From the NCBI GenBank assembly GCA_964561005.1, contig CAZLNO010000055.1, forward strand, positions 1 through 25,674: a stretch of DNA of 25,674 nucleotides, given 5' to 3'. Position numbers and translations under genes: made by a program. Positions 1 to 8,103 of the stretch are shown here, piece by piece. The notes below the pieces were generated by a model. It saw only the letters and a program-made list of their open reading frames with translations, was not told where the DNA came from and ran no database searches. Numbering within the stretch: position 1 is the first letter of the stretch; each line of letters begins with the position of its first letter. The stretch is from CAZLNO01 sp964561005. Its GTDB lineage: Bacteria; Pseudomonadota; Alphaproteobacteria; Kiloniellales; Rhodovibrionaceae.

Positions 1-343
1 GCCAGCCGTCGTAGTCGCGCGCCTGGCCGCGCATGTAGATCATGCCGTTGATCGACGAGCAGCCGCCCAGCACCTTGCCGCGCGGATAGCCCAGCGCCCG
101 GCCGTTCAGCCCCGGCTCCGGCTCGGTCTGGAAGCACCAGTCGGTGCGCGGGTTGTTGATCGTGAAGAGATAGCCGACCGGGATCTTGATCCAGATGTAG
201 TCGTCCTTGCCGCCCGCCTCCAGCAGCAGGACGCGGACGTCCGGATCCGCGCTCAAACGGTTCGCCAGCACGCAGCCGGCGCTGCCGGCGCCGACGATCA
301 CGTAGTCGAAGCTGCCGACCCGCTTCTCCGCCTCGCTCGCCAT
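1..343 (-). CDS. GMC family FAD-dependent oxidoreductase (choline dehydrogenase-like), N-terminal part only
   Basis: The ATG is at 343-341 on the - strand, and the frame stays open to the window edge, giving about 114 N-terminal residues of a protein that normally has about 530-550. The protein begins MASEAEKRVG and soon shows the Rossmann FAD motif GAGSAG (about residues 18-23), an acidic end of the second beta strand (LLLEAGG), and the GMC signature 1 region near residues 88-103 (PRGKVLGGCSSINGM). These are diagnostic of glucose-methanol-choline oxidoreductases, which use FAD to oxidise alcohols such as choline, long-chain or polyethylene glycol alcohols. The part that would tell substrates apart, the C-terminal His/Asn catalytic region, is outside the window, so BetA is only one possibility. 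No signal peptide is visible. It diverges from the + strand cluster that begins at about 496. Confidence 0.9.
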   Translation of the reverse strand, partial: MASEAEKRVGSFDYVIVGAGSAGCVLANRLSADPDVRVLLLEAGGKDDYIWIKIPVGYLFTINNPRTDWCFQTEPEPGLNGRALGYPRGKVLGGCSSINGMIYMRGQARDYDGW

Positions 344-495
344 GACACGCGCCTCCCTGTCTTCGATTTTCGCCGCCGCCAGGATAGCGGAGAACCGCCG
401 CGATGACACGGGTGGCCTCGGGCGGGCGAGACATTGCCGGCGGGCGCGGCGGCTGATACAGGATGGCCGTTCGCTCACCGCCCGAAAACCCCGCC

Positions 496-1077
496 ATGCT
501 GCAACGGCTCTACGACCGCACGCTGGCCCTCGCGGCCCATCGCCACGCGTTGGCCGGGCTGGCCGCGGTGTCCTTCGCGGAAAGCTCGTTCTTTCCGATC
601 CCGCCGGACATCCTGCTGATCCCCATGGTGCTGGCCGAGCGGGCGCGCGCCTGGCTGATCGCGACGGTGTGCACGGTGGCCTCGGTGCTGGGCGGGTTGC
701 TGGGTTATGCCATCGGCTTCTATCTGTTCGACGCGGTGGGCCAGCCCGTGCTGGAGTTCTACGGCTATGTCGAGCAGTTCCGGGAGGTGAAGGCGTTCTA
801 TGATGCCTGGGGCTTCTGGTTCGTCATGGCCGCCGGGCTGACGCCGATTCCCTACAAGGTCTTCACCATCACCAGCGGCGTGCTGGCGCTGAACCCGGCG
901 GCGTTCGTGCTCGGCTCGCTGCTGTCGCGCGGCGCCCGCTTCTTCCTGGAGTGTGCGCTGCTGTGGTATTTTGGCGCGCCGATCCGGCGCTTCATCGAGA
1001 ACAACCTGCCGGCGCTGACGGTGACCTTTTTCGTGCTTCTTTTCGGCGGCTTCGTGGCGGCGCGCTATGTCTTCTGA
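496..1077 (+). CDS. YqaA/DedA-like VTT-domain inner membrane protein
   Basis: This is a polytopic membrane protein of about 193 residues. It begins MLQRLYDRTL and has a conserved re-entrant style motif (FAESSFFPIPPDILLIP, about residues 27-43), then hydrophobic segments, a second motif LTPIPYKVFTITSG, and a last transmembrane helix ending ARYVF. This pattern is that of the YqaA branch of the SNARE-associated/VTT (DedA) family, whose members are implicated in lipid or phosphate-carrier transport and envelope homeostasis; the exact substrate is unknown here. An in-frame ATG lies 33 bp upstream at 463, but the intervening residues look non-conserved and the ATG directly abuts its only purine-rich stretch, so I prefer 496. 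No strong Shine-Dalgarno is seen at either start. The stop overlaps the dsbB start by 11 bp, suggesting co-transcription and an envelope-related role. Confidence 0.85.
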   Translation: MLQRLYDRTLALAAHRHALAGLAAVSFAESSFFPIPPDILLIPMVLAERARAWLIATVCTVASVLGGLLGYAIGFYLFDAVGQPVLEFYGYVEQFREVKAFYDAWGFWFVMAAGLTPIPYKVFTITSGVLALNPAAFVLGSLLSRGARFFLECALLWYFGAPIRRFIENNLPALTVTFFVLLFGGFVAARYVF

Positions 1078-1573
1078 GTCCCTGGACGGCGGCGGGCGGC
1101 TGGCGCCCCTGGGGATGGCCGCCGCCGCGCTCGCGGTGCTCGGGGCCGCGTGGTACTACCAGTATGTCGTGGGGCTGGAGCCCTGCAAGCTGTGCCTCTG
1201 GCAGCGCTATCCCTACTACGCCGCCATCGCGCTGGGCGGGCTGGGCGTCGCCCTGGCTGGCCGGCCGGCGCTGCGCCGCGCCTGCGTGGTCCTGGGCGGG
1301 CTGGCCTTTCTCGCCACGGCGGGCCTCGCCGGCTTCCACGTCGGTGTCGAGCAGGGCTGGTGGGAAGGCCTGCCCGGCTGCTCGGTCGCGGCGATCGACA
1401 AGGAGATGACCATCGAGGAACTGCGCGCCGTGCTGGAAGCGCGCGAGCGCGTGGTGCCCTGCGACGAGCCCGCCTGGACGCTGCTCGGCATCTCGATGGC
1501 GGGCTACAACCTGCTGATCGGCCTGGGTCTGGCGGCGGTGACCGCCTGGGCACTCGTCACCCGGCGGGCGTGA
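1067..1573 (+). CDS. dsbB: Disulfide bond formation protein DsbB
   Basis: 168 residues with four hydrophobic helices. The first cysteine pair is C40-x2-C43 (PCKLCLWQRYPY), followed by Arg47, the quinone-proximal arginine of the family. The second periplasmic loop carries C105 (GLPGCSV) and C132 (VPCDEPAW), the pair that reoxidises DsbA. In the known mechanism DsbB takes electrons from DsbA and passes them to ubiquinone in the inner membrane. All four catalytic cysteines are present and the length is typical. The gene starts inside the last codons of the upstream VTT protein gene (11-bp overlap) in another frame, so translation is probably coupled. No dsbA is in the window. A later in-frame ATG at 1115 is possible but would trim into the first helix. 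Confidence 0.93.
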   Translation: MSSESLDGGGRLAPLGMAAAALAVLGAAWYYQYVVGLEPCKLCLWQRYPYYAAIALGGLGVALAGRPALRRACVVLGGLAFLATAGLAGFHVGVEQGWWEGLPGCSVAAIDKEMTIEELRAVLEARERVVPCDEPAWTLLGISMAGYNLLIGLGLAAVTAWALVTRRA

Positions 1574-1595
1574 GGGCAAACGGGAGGGCCTCGCC

Positions 1596-2519
1596 ATGAA
1601 GCTTCTCGTCATGGGCAGCGGCGGCGTCGGCGGCTACTACGGCGCCCGCTTCGCCGAGGCCGGGCACGAGGTGGTCTTCGTCGCCCGCGGGCGGCACAAG
1701 GACGCCATCGCCGCCCAGGGCCTGCGCGTCGAGTCCGAGCGCGGCGACGCGACGATCCGGCCCGCCACGGTCACCGACGACCCGGCCGCGGCGGGCGTCT
1801 GCGATATCGTGCTGATCTGCACCAAGCTGTGGGACCTGCCAGCGGCGGCCGAGGCCGTCCGGCCGGCCGTGGGAGCGGAGACTGGCGTGATCGCGCTGCA
1901 GAACGGCGTGGACAAGGAGCAGGCGCTGATCGACGCCCTGGGTCCGGAGCCGGTCATGGGCGGCACCACGCAGATCGCCGCCGCCATCGCGGCCCCCGGC
2001 GTGATCCGCCATACCGGCACGATGGCGACGCTGATTTATGGCGAACTGGACGGCCGCGACAGCGAGCGCCTGCGCCGCTTCGACGCGGCGGCCCAGGCGG
2101 CGCCCGGCTTCGAGGCGCGGCGCAGCGGGAACGTCCGTCTGGAGACCTGGAAGAAGTTCGCCTTCCTCGCGCCGTTCGCCGGGGCGACGGCCGTTTACCG
2201 CAGTTCCATCGGGCCGATCCGGAACGATGCGAAAAAGCGGGCGCTGCTGGAATCCCTGCTCGCGGAAACCGTCGCCGTGGGCCGCGCCGCCGGCATCCCC
2301 TACGGCCCCGACCGCGAGGCGGAGGTCATGGCCTTCGTCGACGGCCTGCCGGAGGCGATGAAGTCCTCCATGCTGCACGACATCGAGGCCGGCCGCCGGA
2401 CCGAGCTGGACTGGCTGACCGGCGCCGTGGTGCGCCTGGGCCGGGAGCACGGCGTGCCGACGCCCAGGAGCGCCGAGGTCCATGCGGCGCTGGCGCCGGT
2501 GAAGGATGGCGAAACCTAG
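1596..2519 (+). CDS. panE: 2-dehydropantoate 2-reductase (ketopantoate reductase) family protein
   Basis: 307 residues starting MKLLVMGSGGVGGYYG, a Rossmann NADP(H) motif G-x-G-x-x-G-G at the extreme N-terminus, as in PanE. The C-terminal half has the family's catalytic lysine region (LETWKKFAFLAP, Lys186/Lys187) and the late motif TELDWLTGAVVRLGREHGVPTP, which carries the conserved Glu and the dimer/substrate helix. PanE reduces 2-dehydropantoate to pantoate with NADPH on the way to coenzyme A. A good Shine-Dalgarno (GGGAGG) sits 8 nt before the ATG, and the gap after dsbB is only 22 bp, so it is probably the last gene of that operon. ApbA/PanE homologues are often multi-copy in alphaproteobacteria and some act on other 2-oxo acids, so the symbol is tentative although the fold is certain. 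Confidence 0.88.
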   Translation: MKLLVMGSGGVGGYYGARFAEAGHEVVFVARGRHKDAIAAQGLRVESERGDATIRPATVTDDPAAAGVCDIVLICTKLWDLPAAAEAVRPAVGAETGVIALQNGVDKEQALIDALGPEPVMGGTTQIAAAIAAPGVIRHTGTMATLIYGELDGRDSERLRRFDAAAQAAPGFEARRSGNVRLETWKKFAFLAPFAGATAVYRSSIGPIRNDAKKRALLESLLAETVAVGRAAGIPYGPDREAEVMAFVDGLPEAMKSSMLHDIEAGRRTELDWLTGAVVRLGREHGVPTPRSAEVHAALAPVKDGET

Positions 2520-2525
2520 GCCGGC

Positions 2526-2664
2526 GCCCTGACGGGCCTGGCGGCGCGTCCCCCTCAGGGGAGGAAACTCGTTCAAGTCCGTCATGACGATCGCCGACCT
2601 GACAAGTCCCTTCCCCCTTGGGGGAAGGTTAGGATGGGGGACGCGCCCCCAGGCGCGTCAGGGC
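2526..2664. repeat. Composite inverted repeat filling the convergent panE/IOR gap (family 1, copy A)
   Basis: Arms at 2526-2554 and 2636-2664 are 29 bp long and reverse complements of each other with two mismatches. Between them, at 2609-2628, is a perfect G/C hairpin. The element begins 7 bp after the panE stop and ends 6 bp before the IOR stop codon, so it occupies essentially the whole convergent gap. A clearly related element, in the same convergent context, lies at 16238-16464. This is consistent with a dispersed extragenic palindromic element acting as a bidirectional terminator; that function is inferred. Confidence 0.85.
2609..2628. terminator. Perfect hairpin between convergent genes, probable bidirectional terminator
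   Basis: Arms CCTTCCCCC (2609-2617) and GGGGGAAGG (2620-2628) pair perfectly over 9 bp around a 2-nt TT spacer. There is no U-tract, so it is not a classical intrinsic terminator. Its position between panE and the IOR gene, which converge, makes transcription stopping or mRNA 3-prime end protection the likely role. Confidence 0.5.
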
Positions 2665-2670
2665 GTCGCC

Positions 2671-5600
2671 CTACTCGGCCGCCTGCAGGGTCGGCTGCGG
2701 GCTGCGGAAGGTCGCCAGCAGCTCCGCCTCGCGGGCCTTGGCCTGCTCCAGGTTGCGCATCTTGACGTGGCCGAAGCCGCGAATCTGCTGCGGCAGCTCG
2801 GCAAGCTGCACGGCCACGCCGTGGTTTTCGCGCGTCAGGCCGGCCAGCAGTTCCTCCACCACGGCCTCGAACTCGCCGATCAGGGCGCGCTCGCGCTTGC
2901 GCTCAGGCAGGTAGCCGAAGATGTCGAGCGCCGTGCCGCGCAGCCGCTTCATGCGGGCCAGCAGGCGGAACACCGGGAACACCCAGGGGCCGAAGGCGCG
3001 CTTTTTCGGCTCGCCGGTGTTGGGGTCGGTGCCGCCCAGGATCGGCGGGGCGAGGTGAACCTTGACCTTGAAGTCGCCCTCGAACTGCGCGTGCAGCTTC
3101 CGGGCGAACTCGCCGCTGGTATAAAGGCGCCCGACCTCGTACTCGTCCTTGACGGCGAGCAGGCGGTAGTAGCTCTGCGCCACCGCGTGGGTCAGCGCGT
3201 CGCTCTCCGGCGCGACCTTGCGCTCGGCCGCGCGCACCCGCTCGACCAGCGCGCGGTAGCGCTCGCCGTACGCCGAATCCTGGTAGTCGGTCAGGAAGGC
3301 AACGCGGCGCTCGATCGCCTCGTCCAGGCTTTGCGACAGGCGTTCGGACCCCTGCGCGTCCTCGGCCCGCGCCGGCTCCGCCGCGGCCTGGACGGCCGCG
3401 AGGTCCACCGCCGCGCGGCGGCCCCAGGCGAAGGCCTGGAGGTTCGCGCTCACGGCCACGCCGTTCAGCGCCACGGCCTGCTCGATGGCCGCGCGGGAGA
3501 CGGGGACGCAGCCCTTCTGCCAGGCGTAGCCCAGCATGAAGAGGTTGGTGGCGATGGAATCGCCCATGAGGTCGGTGGCGAGCCGCGTCGCCTCGATCAG
3601 GTCGGTGTTCTCCTGGCCCGCGGCCTCGACGACGCGCCGTTGCAGGCGCTGGCCGGGGAAGTGGTAGTCGGGGTTGCGGGTGAAGTCGCCGGTGATGGTC
3701 TCGTGCGTGTTGACGACGGCCTTCGTACGGCCCTGCTGCACCTTCGCCAGGGCGTCGAAGCCGGCGGCCACCACGAGGTCGCAGCCCAGCAGCAGCTTGG
3801 CGCCGCCGGCCGAGATCTTGGTGGCGTGGATGTCCTCGGGCTTCTCGGCGATGCGGATGTGGCTCATCACCGCGCCGCCCTTCTGCGCCAGGCCGGTCAT
3901 GTCCATGACCGAGCAGCCCTTGCCCTCGATGTGCGCCGCCATGCCGAGAAGCTGGCCGATGGTCACCACGCCGGTGCCGCCGACGCCGGTGACGACGATG
4001 CCGTAGGGCGCGCCGGTGATGGCGGGGAGCGCGGGCTCGGGCAGGGCGGGCCAGTCCTCGCCGGCCGCCTCGCCCTTGCCGGCGGCGCGCTTGCGCGGCT
4101 TGCCGCCGTGCACGGTCACGAAGGAAGGGCAGAAGCCGTTGACGCAGCTATAGTCCTTGTTGCAGCTCGACTGGTCGATCTCGCGCTTGGTGCCCCACTC
4201 GGTCGCCTTCGGCACCACGGAGACGCAGTTCGACTTCACCCCGCAGTCGCCGCAGCCCTCGCAGACCAGGTCGTTGATGAACACCCGCTTGGCCGGATCG
4301 TCCATGAGGCCGCGCTTGCGCCGCCGGCGCTTCTCCGCCGCGCAGGTCTGGTCGTAGACGATCGCGGTGACGCCGGGGGTCTCGCGCAGCTCGCGCTGCA
4401 GCCGGTCGAGTTCGTCGCGGTGATGCACCGCCGTGCCCGGCGCCCAGTTCACGCCGGCGGGATAGCGGTCGGGGTCGTCGCTGACGACGTGGATGTGCTT
4501 CACCCCCTCGGCATAGAGCTGGCGGGTGATCATCGCCGGGTCCAGCGGGCCGTCGACGTGCTGCCCGCCGGTCATGGCGACGGCGTCGTTGTAGAGGATC
4601 TTGAAGGTGATGTTGACGTTCGCGCCGACACAGGCGCGCACCGCCAGGATGCCCGAGTGGAAGTAGGTGCCGTCGCCCAGGTTGGCGAAGACGTGTTTCG
4701 TCTTGCTGAACGGCGCCTGGCCGATCCAGGGCACCCCCTCGCCGCCCATCTGGGTGAAGGTCTCGGTGTTGCGGTCCATCCACAGCACCATGAAGTGGCA
4801 GCCGATGCCAGCCAGCGCGCGGCTGCCCTCCGGCACCTTGGTGGAGGTGTTGTGCGGGCAGCCGGAGCAGAAGTACGGCAGCCGGGACAGCGGTGCGGCC
4901 TCCTTGTTCAGCGCCGCCTCCTTCTGCTCCAGGAAGGCCAGGCGCTCGCGGATGCGCGGGCTGTCGTGGTAGCGCTCGATTCGCTTCGCCAGCACGCGGG
5001 CGATCATGGCGGGCGACAGCTCCCCGGCGGAGGGCAGGGTCCATTCGCCGGTCTCGTCGAACTTGCCGATGACGCGCGGGCGCACGTCGGCGCGCCAGTT
5101 GTAGAGCTGCTCCTTGAGCTGGTTCTCGATGACCGCGCGCTTTTCCTCGACGACCAGGATCTCCTCCAGCCCCTCGGCGAAGGCGCGCACGCCCTCGCGC
5201 TCCAGCGGCCAGGTCATGCCGACCTTGTAGACCGACAGGCCGATCTCGGCCGCCAGATCCTCGTCGATGCCGAGGTCGTCCAGCGCCTGGCGCAGGTCGA
5301 GATACGCCTTGCCGGCGGTGACGATGCCCAGGCGTCGCTTCGGGCTGTCGATCACCCGCCTGTTGAGGTTGTTGGCGCGGGCGAAGGCGAGCGCGGCGTA
5401 GAGCTTGTGGCGGTGCAGCCGGGCCTCCTGCTCCAGGCGGTCGTCCGGCCAGCGGATGTTCAGCCCGCCCGGCGGCATCTCGAAATCCTCGGGAAGCTTG
5501 AGCTGCATGCGCGCCGGATCGACATGGACCGAGGCCGCGCTCTCCACCGTCTCCGCCACCGTCTTGAAGCCCACCCAGCAGCCGGAATAGCGGCTGAGCG

Positions 5601-6192
5601 CCCAGCCGAAAATGCCGAGGTCCAGGAACTCCTGCACGCCCGCCGGGTTGAGCACCGGAATCATGGCGTCCATGAAGGCGTATTCGCACTGGTGCGTGGT
5701 GGTGGAGGACTTGGCCATGTGATCGTCGCCGGCCAGCAGCAGCACGCCGCCGTGCCTCGCCGTGCCGGCCAGGTTGCCGTGGCGGAAGACGTCGCCGCTG
5801 CGGTCCACGCCGGGGCCCTTGCCATACCACATGGAGAAGACGCCGTCGTATTCGAAGTCCTTGAAGATGTCGCCCTGCTGGCTGCCCCAGACGGCGGTCG
5901 CGGCGAGATCCTCGTTCACCCCCGGCTGGAAGTGGATGGCGTTGTTCTTCAGGAAGGGCTTGGCCTGCCAGAACTGCTGGTCCAGCGCGCCCAGCGGACT
6001 GCCGCGGTAGCCGGAGACGAAGCAGGCCGTGTCCAGCCCGGCGGCCTTGTCGCGCTGGCGCTGCATCATCGGCAGGCGCACCAGCGCCTGCGTGCCGGTC
6101 AGGAAGACGCGGCCGCGCTCCACCTTGTACTTGTCGTCGAGGGAAACCTCGGGGAGCGCATCCTTCGCGGCTGTGGTGGACGCGGATGCCAT
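2671..6192 (-). CDS. Indolepyruvate (2-oxoacid) ferredoxin oxidoreductase, single-chain fused form
   Basis: 1173 residues, the usual size of the fused alphaproteobacterial enzyme. It oxidatively decarboxylates aryl or branched 2-oxo acids to acyl-CoA using thiamine diphosphate and Fe-S centres. In order: an N-terminal pyrimidine-type TPP domain (FVSGYRGSPLGALD, about 58-71); a cysteine-containing block near 442 (CSGCPHNTST); the TPP/Mg motif GDGTYFHSG near 505 with N of LYNDAVAMTGGQ downstream; a cysteine cluster near 644-687 (CEGCGDCGVKSNC, then SSCNKDYSC and GFCPS) that would hold 4Fe-4S centres; a gamma-type POR domain from about 735 (VTGVGGTGVVTIG); and a C-terminal domain with the late motif RKRAFGPWVFPVFRLLARMKRLRGT. 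A strong SD (AGGAGG, 10 nt before the ATG at 6192-6190) supports the start. It stands alone, with no ferredoxin or regulator gene beside it. Confidence 0.95.
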   Translation of the reverse strand: MASASTTAAKDALPEVSLDDKYKVERGRVFLTGTQALVRLPMMQRQRDKAAGLDTACFVSGYRGSPLGALDQQFWQAKPFLKNNAIHFQPGVNEDLAATAVWGSQQGDIFKDFEYDGVFSMWYGKGPGVDRSGDVFRHGNLAGTARHGGVLLLAGDDHMAKSSTTTHQCEYAFMDAMIPVLNPAGVQEFLDLGIFGWALSRYSGCWVGFKTVAETVESAASVHVDPARMQLKLPEDFEMPPGGLNIRWPDDRLEQEARLHRHKLYAALAFARANNLNRRVIDSPKRRLGIVTAGKAYLDLRQALDDLGIDEDLAAEIGLSVYKVGMTWPLEREGVRAFAEGLEEILVVEEKRAVIENQLKEQLYNWRADVRPRVIGKFDETGEWTLPSAGELSPAMIARVLAKRIERYHDSPRIRERLAFLEQKEAALNKEAAPLSRLPYFCSGCPHNTSTKVPEGSRALAGIGCHFMVLWMDRNTETFTQMGGEGVPWIGQAPFSKTKHVFANLGDGTYFHSGILAVRACVGANVNITFKILYNDAVAMTGGQHVDGPLDPAMITRQLYAEGVKHIHVVSDDPDRYPAGVNWAPGTAVHHRDELDRLQRELRETPGVTAIVYDQTCAAEKRRRRKRGLMDDPAKRVFINDLVCEGCGDCGVKSNCVSVVPKATEWGTKREIDQSSCNKDYSCVNGFCPSFVTVHGGKPRKRAAGKGEAAGEDWPALPEPALPAITGAPYGIVVTGVGGTGVVTIGQLLGMAAHIEGKGCSVMDMTGLAQKGGAVMSHIRIAEKPEDIHATKISAGGAKLLLGCDLVVAAGFDALAKVQQGRTKAVVNTHETITGDFTRNPDYHFPGQRLQRRVVEAAGQENTDLIEATRLATDLMGDSIATNLFMLGYAWQKGCVPVSRAAIEQAVALNGVAVSANLQAFAWGRRAAVDLAAVQAAAEPARAEDAQGSERLSQSLDEAIERRVAFLTDYQDSAYGERYRALVERVRAAERKVAPESDALTHAVAQSYYRLLAVKDEYEVGRLYTSGEFARKLHAQFEGDFKVKVHLAPPILGGTDPNTGEPKKRAFGPWVFPVFRLLARMKRLRGTALDIFGYLPERKRERALIGEFEAVVEELLAGLTRENHGVAVQLAELPQQIRGFGHVKMRNLEQAKAREAELLATFRSPQPTLQAAE

Positions 6193-6434
6193 GGTGGAGA
6201 TGCCTCCTGTGCCGTGTCGCGAACGCCTGATCCGCCCGACCCATCATTAGGCGCGAAGCCCGGTCGGGTCGACGACCGTTCGTCGTTCGTTTTAGCCGAG
6301 AGGATAGGGGTCAGCCGCGGGCGCGGCAATGCGTCGCGCCCCCGCGCGGCAAAGAAAGCAAGGAAGCTGTTCAGGCGAGGCGGCGCGGGCAAATCCGCTT
6401 GGGCATCACCCGGTCTCCGGTAATTTTCTTTCCC

Positions 6435-6455
6435 GAGGGCGACGCTCTCGCCCTC
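6435..6455 (-). terminator. Inverted repeat directly after the gluQ stop codon
   Basis: GAGGGCGA (6435-6442) and TCGCCCTC (6448-6455) form a perfect 8-bp stem with a 5-nt loop, immediately adjacent to the gluQ stop at 6456-6458. On the gluQ strand it is followed by an A-rich rather than U-rich stretch, so it may protect the transcript end or need Rho rather than act as an intrinsic terminator. Confidence 0.4.
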
Positions 6456-7328
6456 TCAATCCGCAAACCCCGCCATCGCCCGCACCTCGGCCGGGCTGTG
6501 GCCGGCGGCGCGCAGGCCGGCAATGGAGCGCGCGGCGTCGCGCTTGGCCAGGCGGCGGCCCTGTTCGTCGTTCAGCAGGGGATGGTGGTGCCATTGCGGT
6601 ACCGGCAGCTCCAGCAGCGCCTGCAGCAGGCGATGCACCGCCGTGGCCTCCAGCAGGTCCTCGCCGCGCGTCACCAGGGTCACGCCCTGCGCGGCGTCGT
6701 CCACGGTGACCGCGAGGTGGTAGCTGGTGGCGATGTCCTTGCGTGCCAGCACCACGTCGCCGACCGCTTCCAGATCGGCGGCTTGCGGCCCGCGCGCCCG
6801 GTCGTGCCAGGTGAGCCGGCCGGTGCGGGCGAGCGCCGCCTGCACGTCGAGGCGCAGCGCCGCCGCCCGCCCCGCCCGCTCTTTATAAGCGCGCTCGGCG
6901 GGGCTCAGGCCGCGGCAGGTTCCGGGATACACCGCGCCCAGCGGACCGTGCGGGGCCGAGCCCATGCGGGCGACCTCGGCCCGGATCTCCTTGCGTGTGC
7001 AGAAGCAGGGATAGACCAGGCCGGCCGCCTCCAGCCGCGCCAGGGCCTCGGCGTAGGCGTTCAGGCGCTCGCTCTGGCGCAGCACCGGGCCGTCCCAGTC
7101 GAGGCCCAGCCATTCCAGGTCCTCGTGGATGCCGTCCTCGAAGGCCGGGTCGCAGCGCCCCTCGTCGATGTCCTCGATGCGCAGCAGGAAGCGGCCGCCG
7201 ACGCTTCGCGCGGCGCGCCAGGCGAAGAGGGCGGCATGGGCGTGGCCGATGTGCAGACGGCCGGTGGGCGAGGGAGCGAAGCGCGTCACGACCTCGCCCG
7301 GCGGGGATGCGGCTGATGTTTCGGACAT
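6456..7328 (-). CDS. gluQ: Glutamyl-Q tRNA(Asp) synthetase
   Basis: About 290 residues from the ATG at 7328-7326 (MSETSAASPP). It is a shortened glutamyl-tRNA synthetase catalytic core without an anticodon-binding domain. Visible motifs are TRFAPSPTGRLHIGHAHA (HIGH at 26-29), a zinc site C108-x-C110 ... Y134-x3-C138 matching the GluQ-RS ligand pattern, and a KMSKS-equivalent RRLAKRDAARS near the C-terminus. The family attaches glutamate to queuosine at position 34 of tRNA(Asp). The frame is open upstream to an ATG at 7370, but that would overlap the divergent alkA start and adds non-conserved residues, so 7328 is preferred. It diverges from alkA across about 40 bp. Confidence 0.92.
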   Translation of the reverse strand: MSETSAASPPGEVVTRFAPSPTGRLHIGHAHAALFAWRAARSVGGRFLLRIEDIDEGRCDPAFEDGIHEDLEWLGLDWDGPVLRQSERLNAYAEALARLEAAGLVYPCFCTRKEIRAEVARMGSAPHGPLGAVYPGTCRGLSPAERAYKERAGRAAALRLDVQAALARTGRLTWHDRARGPQAADLEAVGDVVLARKDIATSYHLAVTVDDAAQGVTLVTRGEDLLEATAVHRLLQALLELPVPQWHHHPLLNDEQGRRLAKRDAARSIAGLRAAGHSPAEVRAMAGFAD

Positions 7329-7368
7329 GACGTGCATCTGGGCGATGATCGCGTTATGGTCCAGACCC

Positions 7369-8025
7369 ATGTCGCAGATGCAACCGCCCGACGAAAGCCT
7401 GCGCCCGGCTCTCGAAGCGCTTGCCGCGCGGGACCCGCATGTGGCGCGCGGCTACGCGGCCTGCGGCCTGCCGCCGGCGCGCCGCCATCCGCCGGACTTC
7501 GGCGGCCTGGTGCGAATCATCGCCGCGCAGCAGGTGTCCGCCCAGGCCGCGCGGGCCATCATCGCGCGCCTGGACGCGGCGCTGGGCGGGATCACGCCGG
7601 AGGCGATGCTGGCGCTGGATGAGGACGCGGCGCGGGCGATTGGGCTGAGTCGCCAGAAGGTACGCTATGCCCGCGGACTGGCGGAAGCGGTGCGGGCGGG
7701 CGAACTGGATTTCGAGGGGCTTGCGCGGGCGCCGGACGACGAGGTCATGGCACGGCTGACGGCCTGCAAGGGGGTGGGGCGCTGGACGGCGGAAATCTTC
7801 CTGCTGTTCGCCCTGCAACGGCCCGACGTCTTTCCGGCGCAGGACCTGGCGCTGCAGGTGGCCGCGCAGCGGCTGAAGGGCCTGCCCGAGCGCCCCTCCG
7901 CCACCGGCCTGCGCGAGGTGGCGGAGGATTGGCGGCCCTACCGCAGCGCGGCGGCGCGCTTTCTGTGGCACCTTTACCGGCACCCCGGCGCGCCGACGGC
8001 CGAGGAGGCCGCCACCGACGCATGA
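7369..8025 (+). CDS. alkA: DNA-3-methyladenine glycosylase II (AlkA-type, HhH-GPD superfamily)
   Basis: 218 residues from MSQMQPPDES. The protein shows the HhH-GPD glycosylase core: VRIIAAQQVSAQAARAI in the first part, a helix-hairpin-helix at about 130-143 (LTACKGVGRWTAEIF), and the catalytic aspartate D159 in FPAQDLALQ. The late motif EDWRPYRSAAARFLWHLYRH is typical of AlkA/MAG2. Family members remove 3-methyladenine and other alkylated purines from DNA in base excision repair. It lacks the N-terminal domain of E. coli AlkA, as is common for alphaproteobacterial forms. The frame is open further upstream from 7129, but this would run antisense through gluQ and is not credible. Confidence 0.92.
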   Translation: MSQMQPPDESLRPALEALAARDPHVARGYAACGLPPARRHPPDFGGLVRIIAAQQVSAQAARAIIARLDAALGGITPEAMLALDEDAARAIGLSRQKVRYARGLAEAVRAGELDFEGLARAPDDEVMARLTACKGVGRWTAEIFLLFALQRPDVFPAQDLALQVAAQRLKGLPERPSATGLREVAEDWRPYRSAAARFLWHLYRHPGAPTAEEAATDA

Positions 8026-8103
8026 CAGCGGGCCGGGCACGCATGCGCCTGGAAACGGACACCTGGGGACATCGCAAGCGACAGCAAGAGGAAGTGGGGA
8101 AAC

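Noticed and set aside
2584..6423. Very long + strand open frame (about 1279 codons) opposite the IOR gene
   Set aside because: It is antisense to a clearly recognised enzyme, has the low-complexity Arg/Ala/Gly/His/Leu composition typical of GC-rich shadow frames, and shows no family motif.
6193..6434. Possible small gene or regulator between IOR and gluQ
   Set aside because: About 240 bp with no frame that has both a ribosome binding site and plausible composition; no clear promoter could be assigned either.
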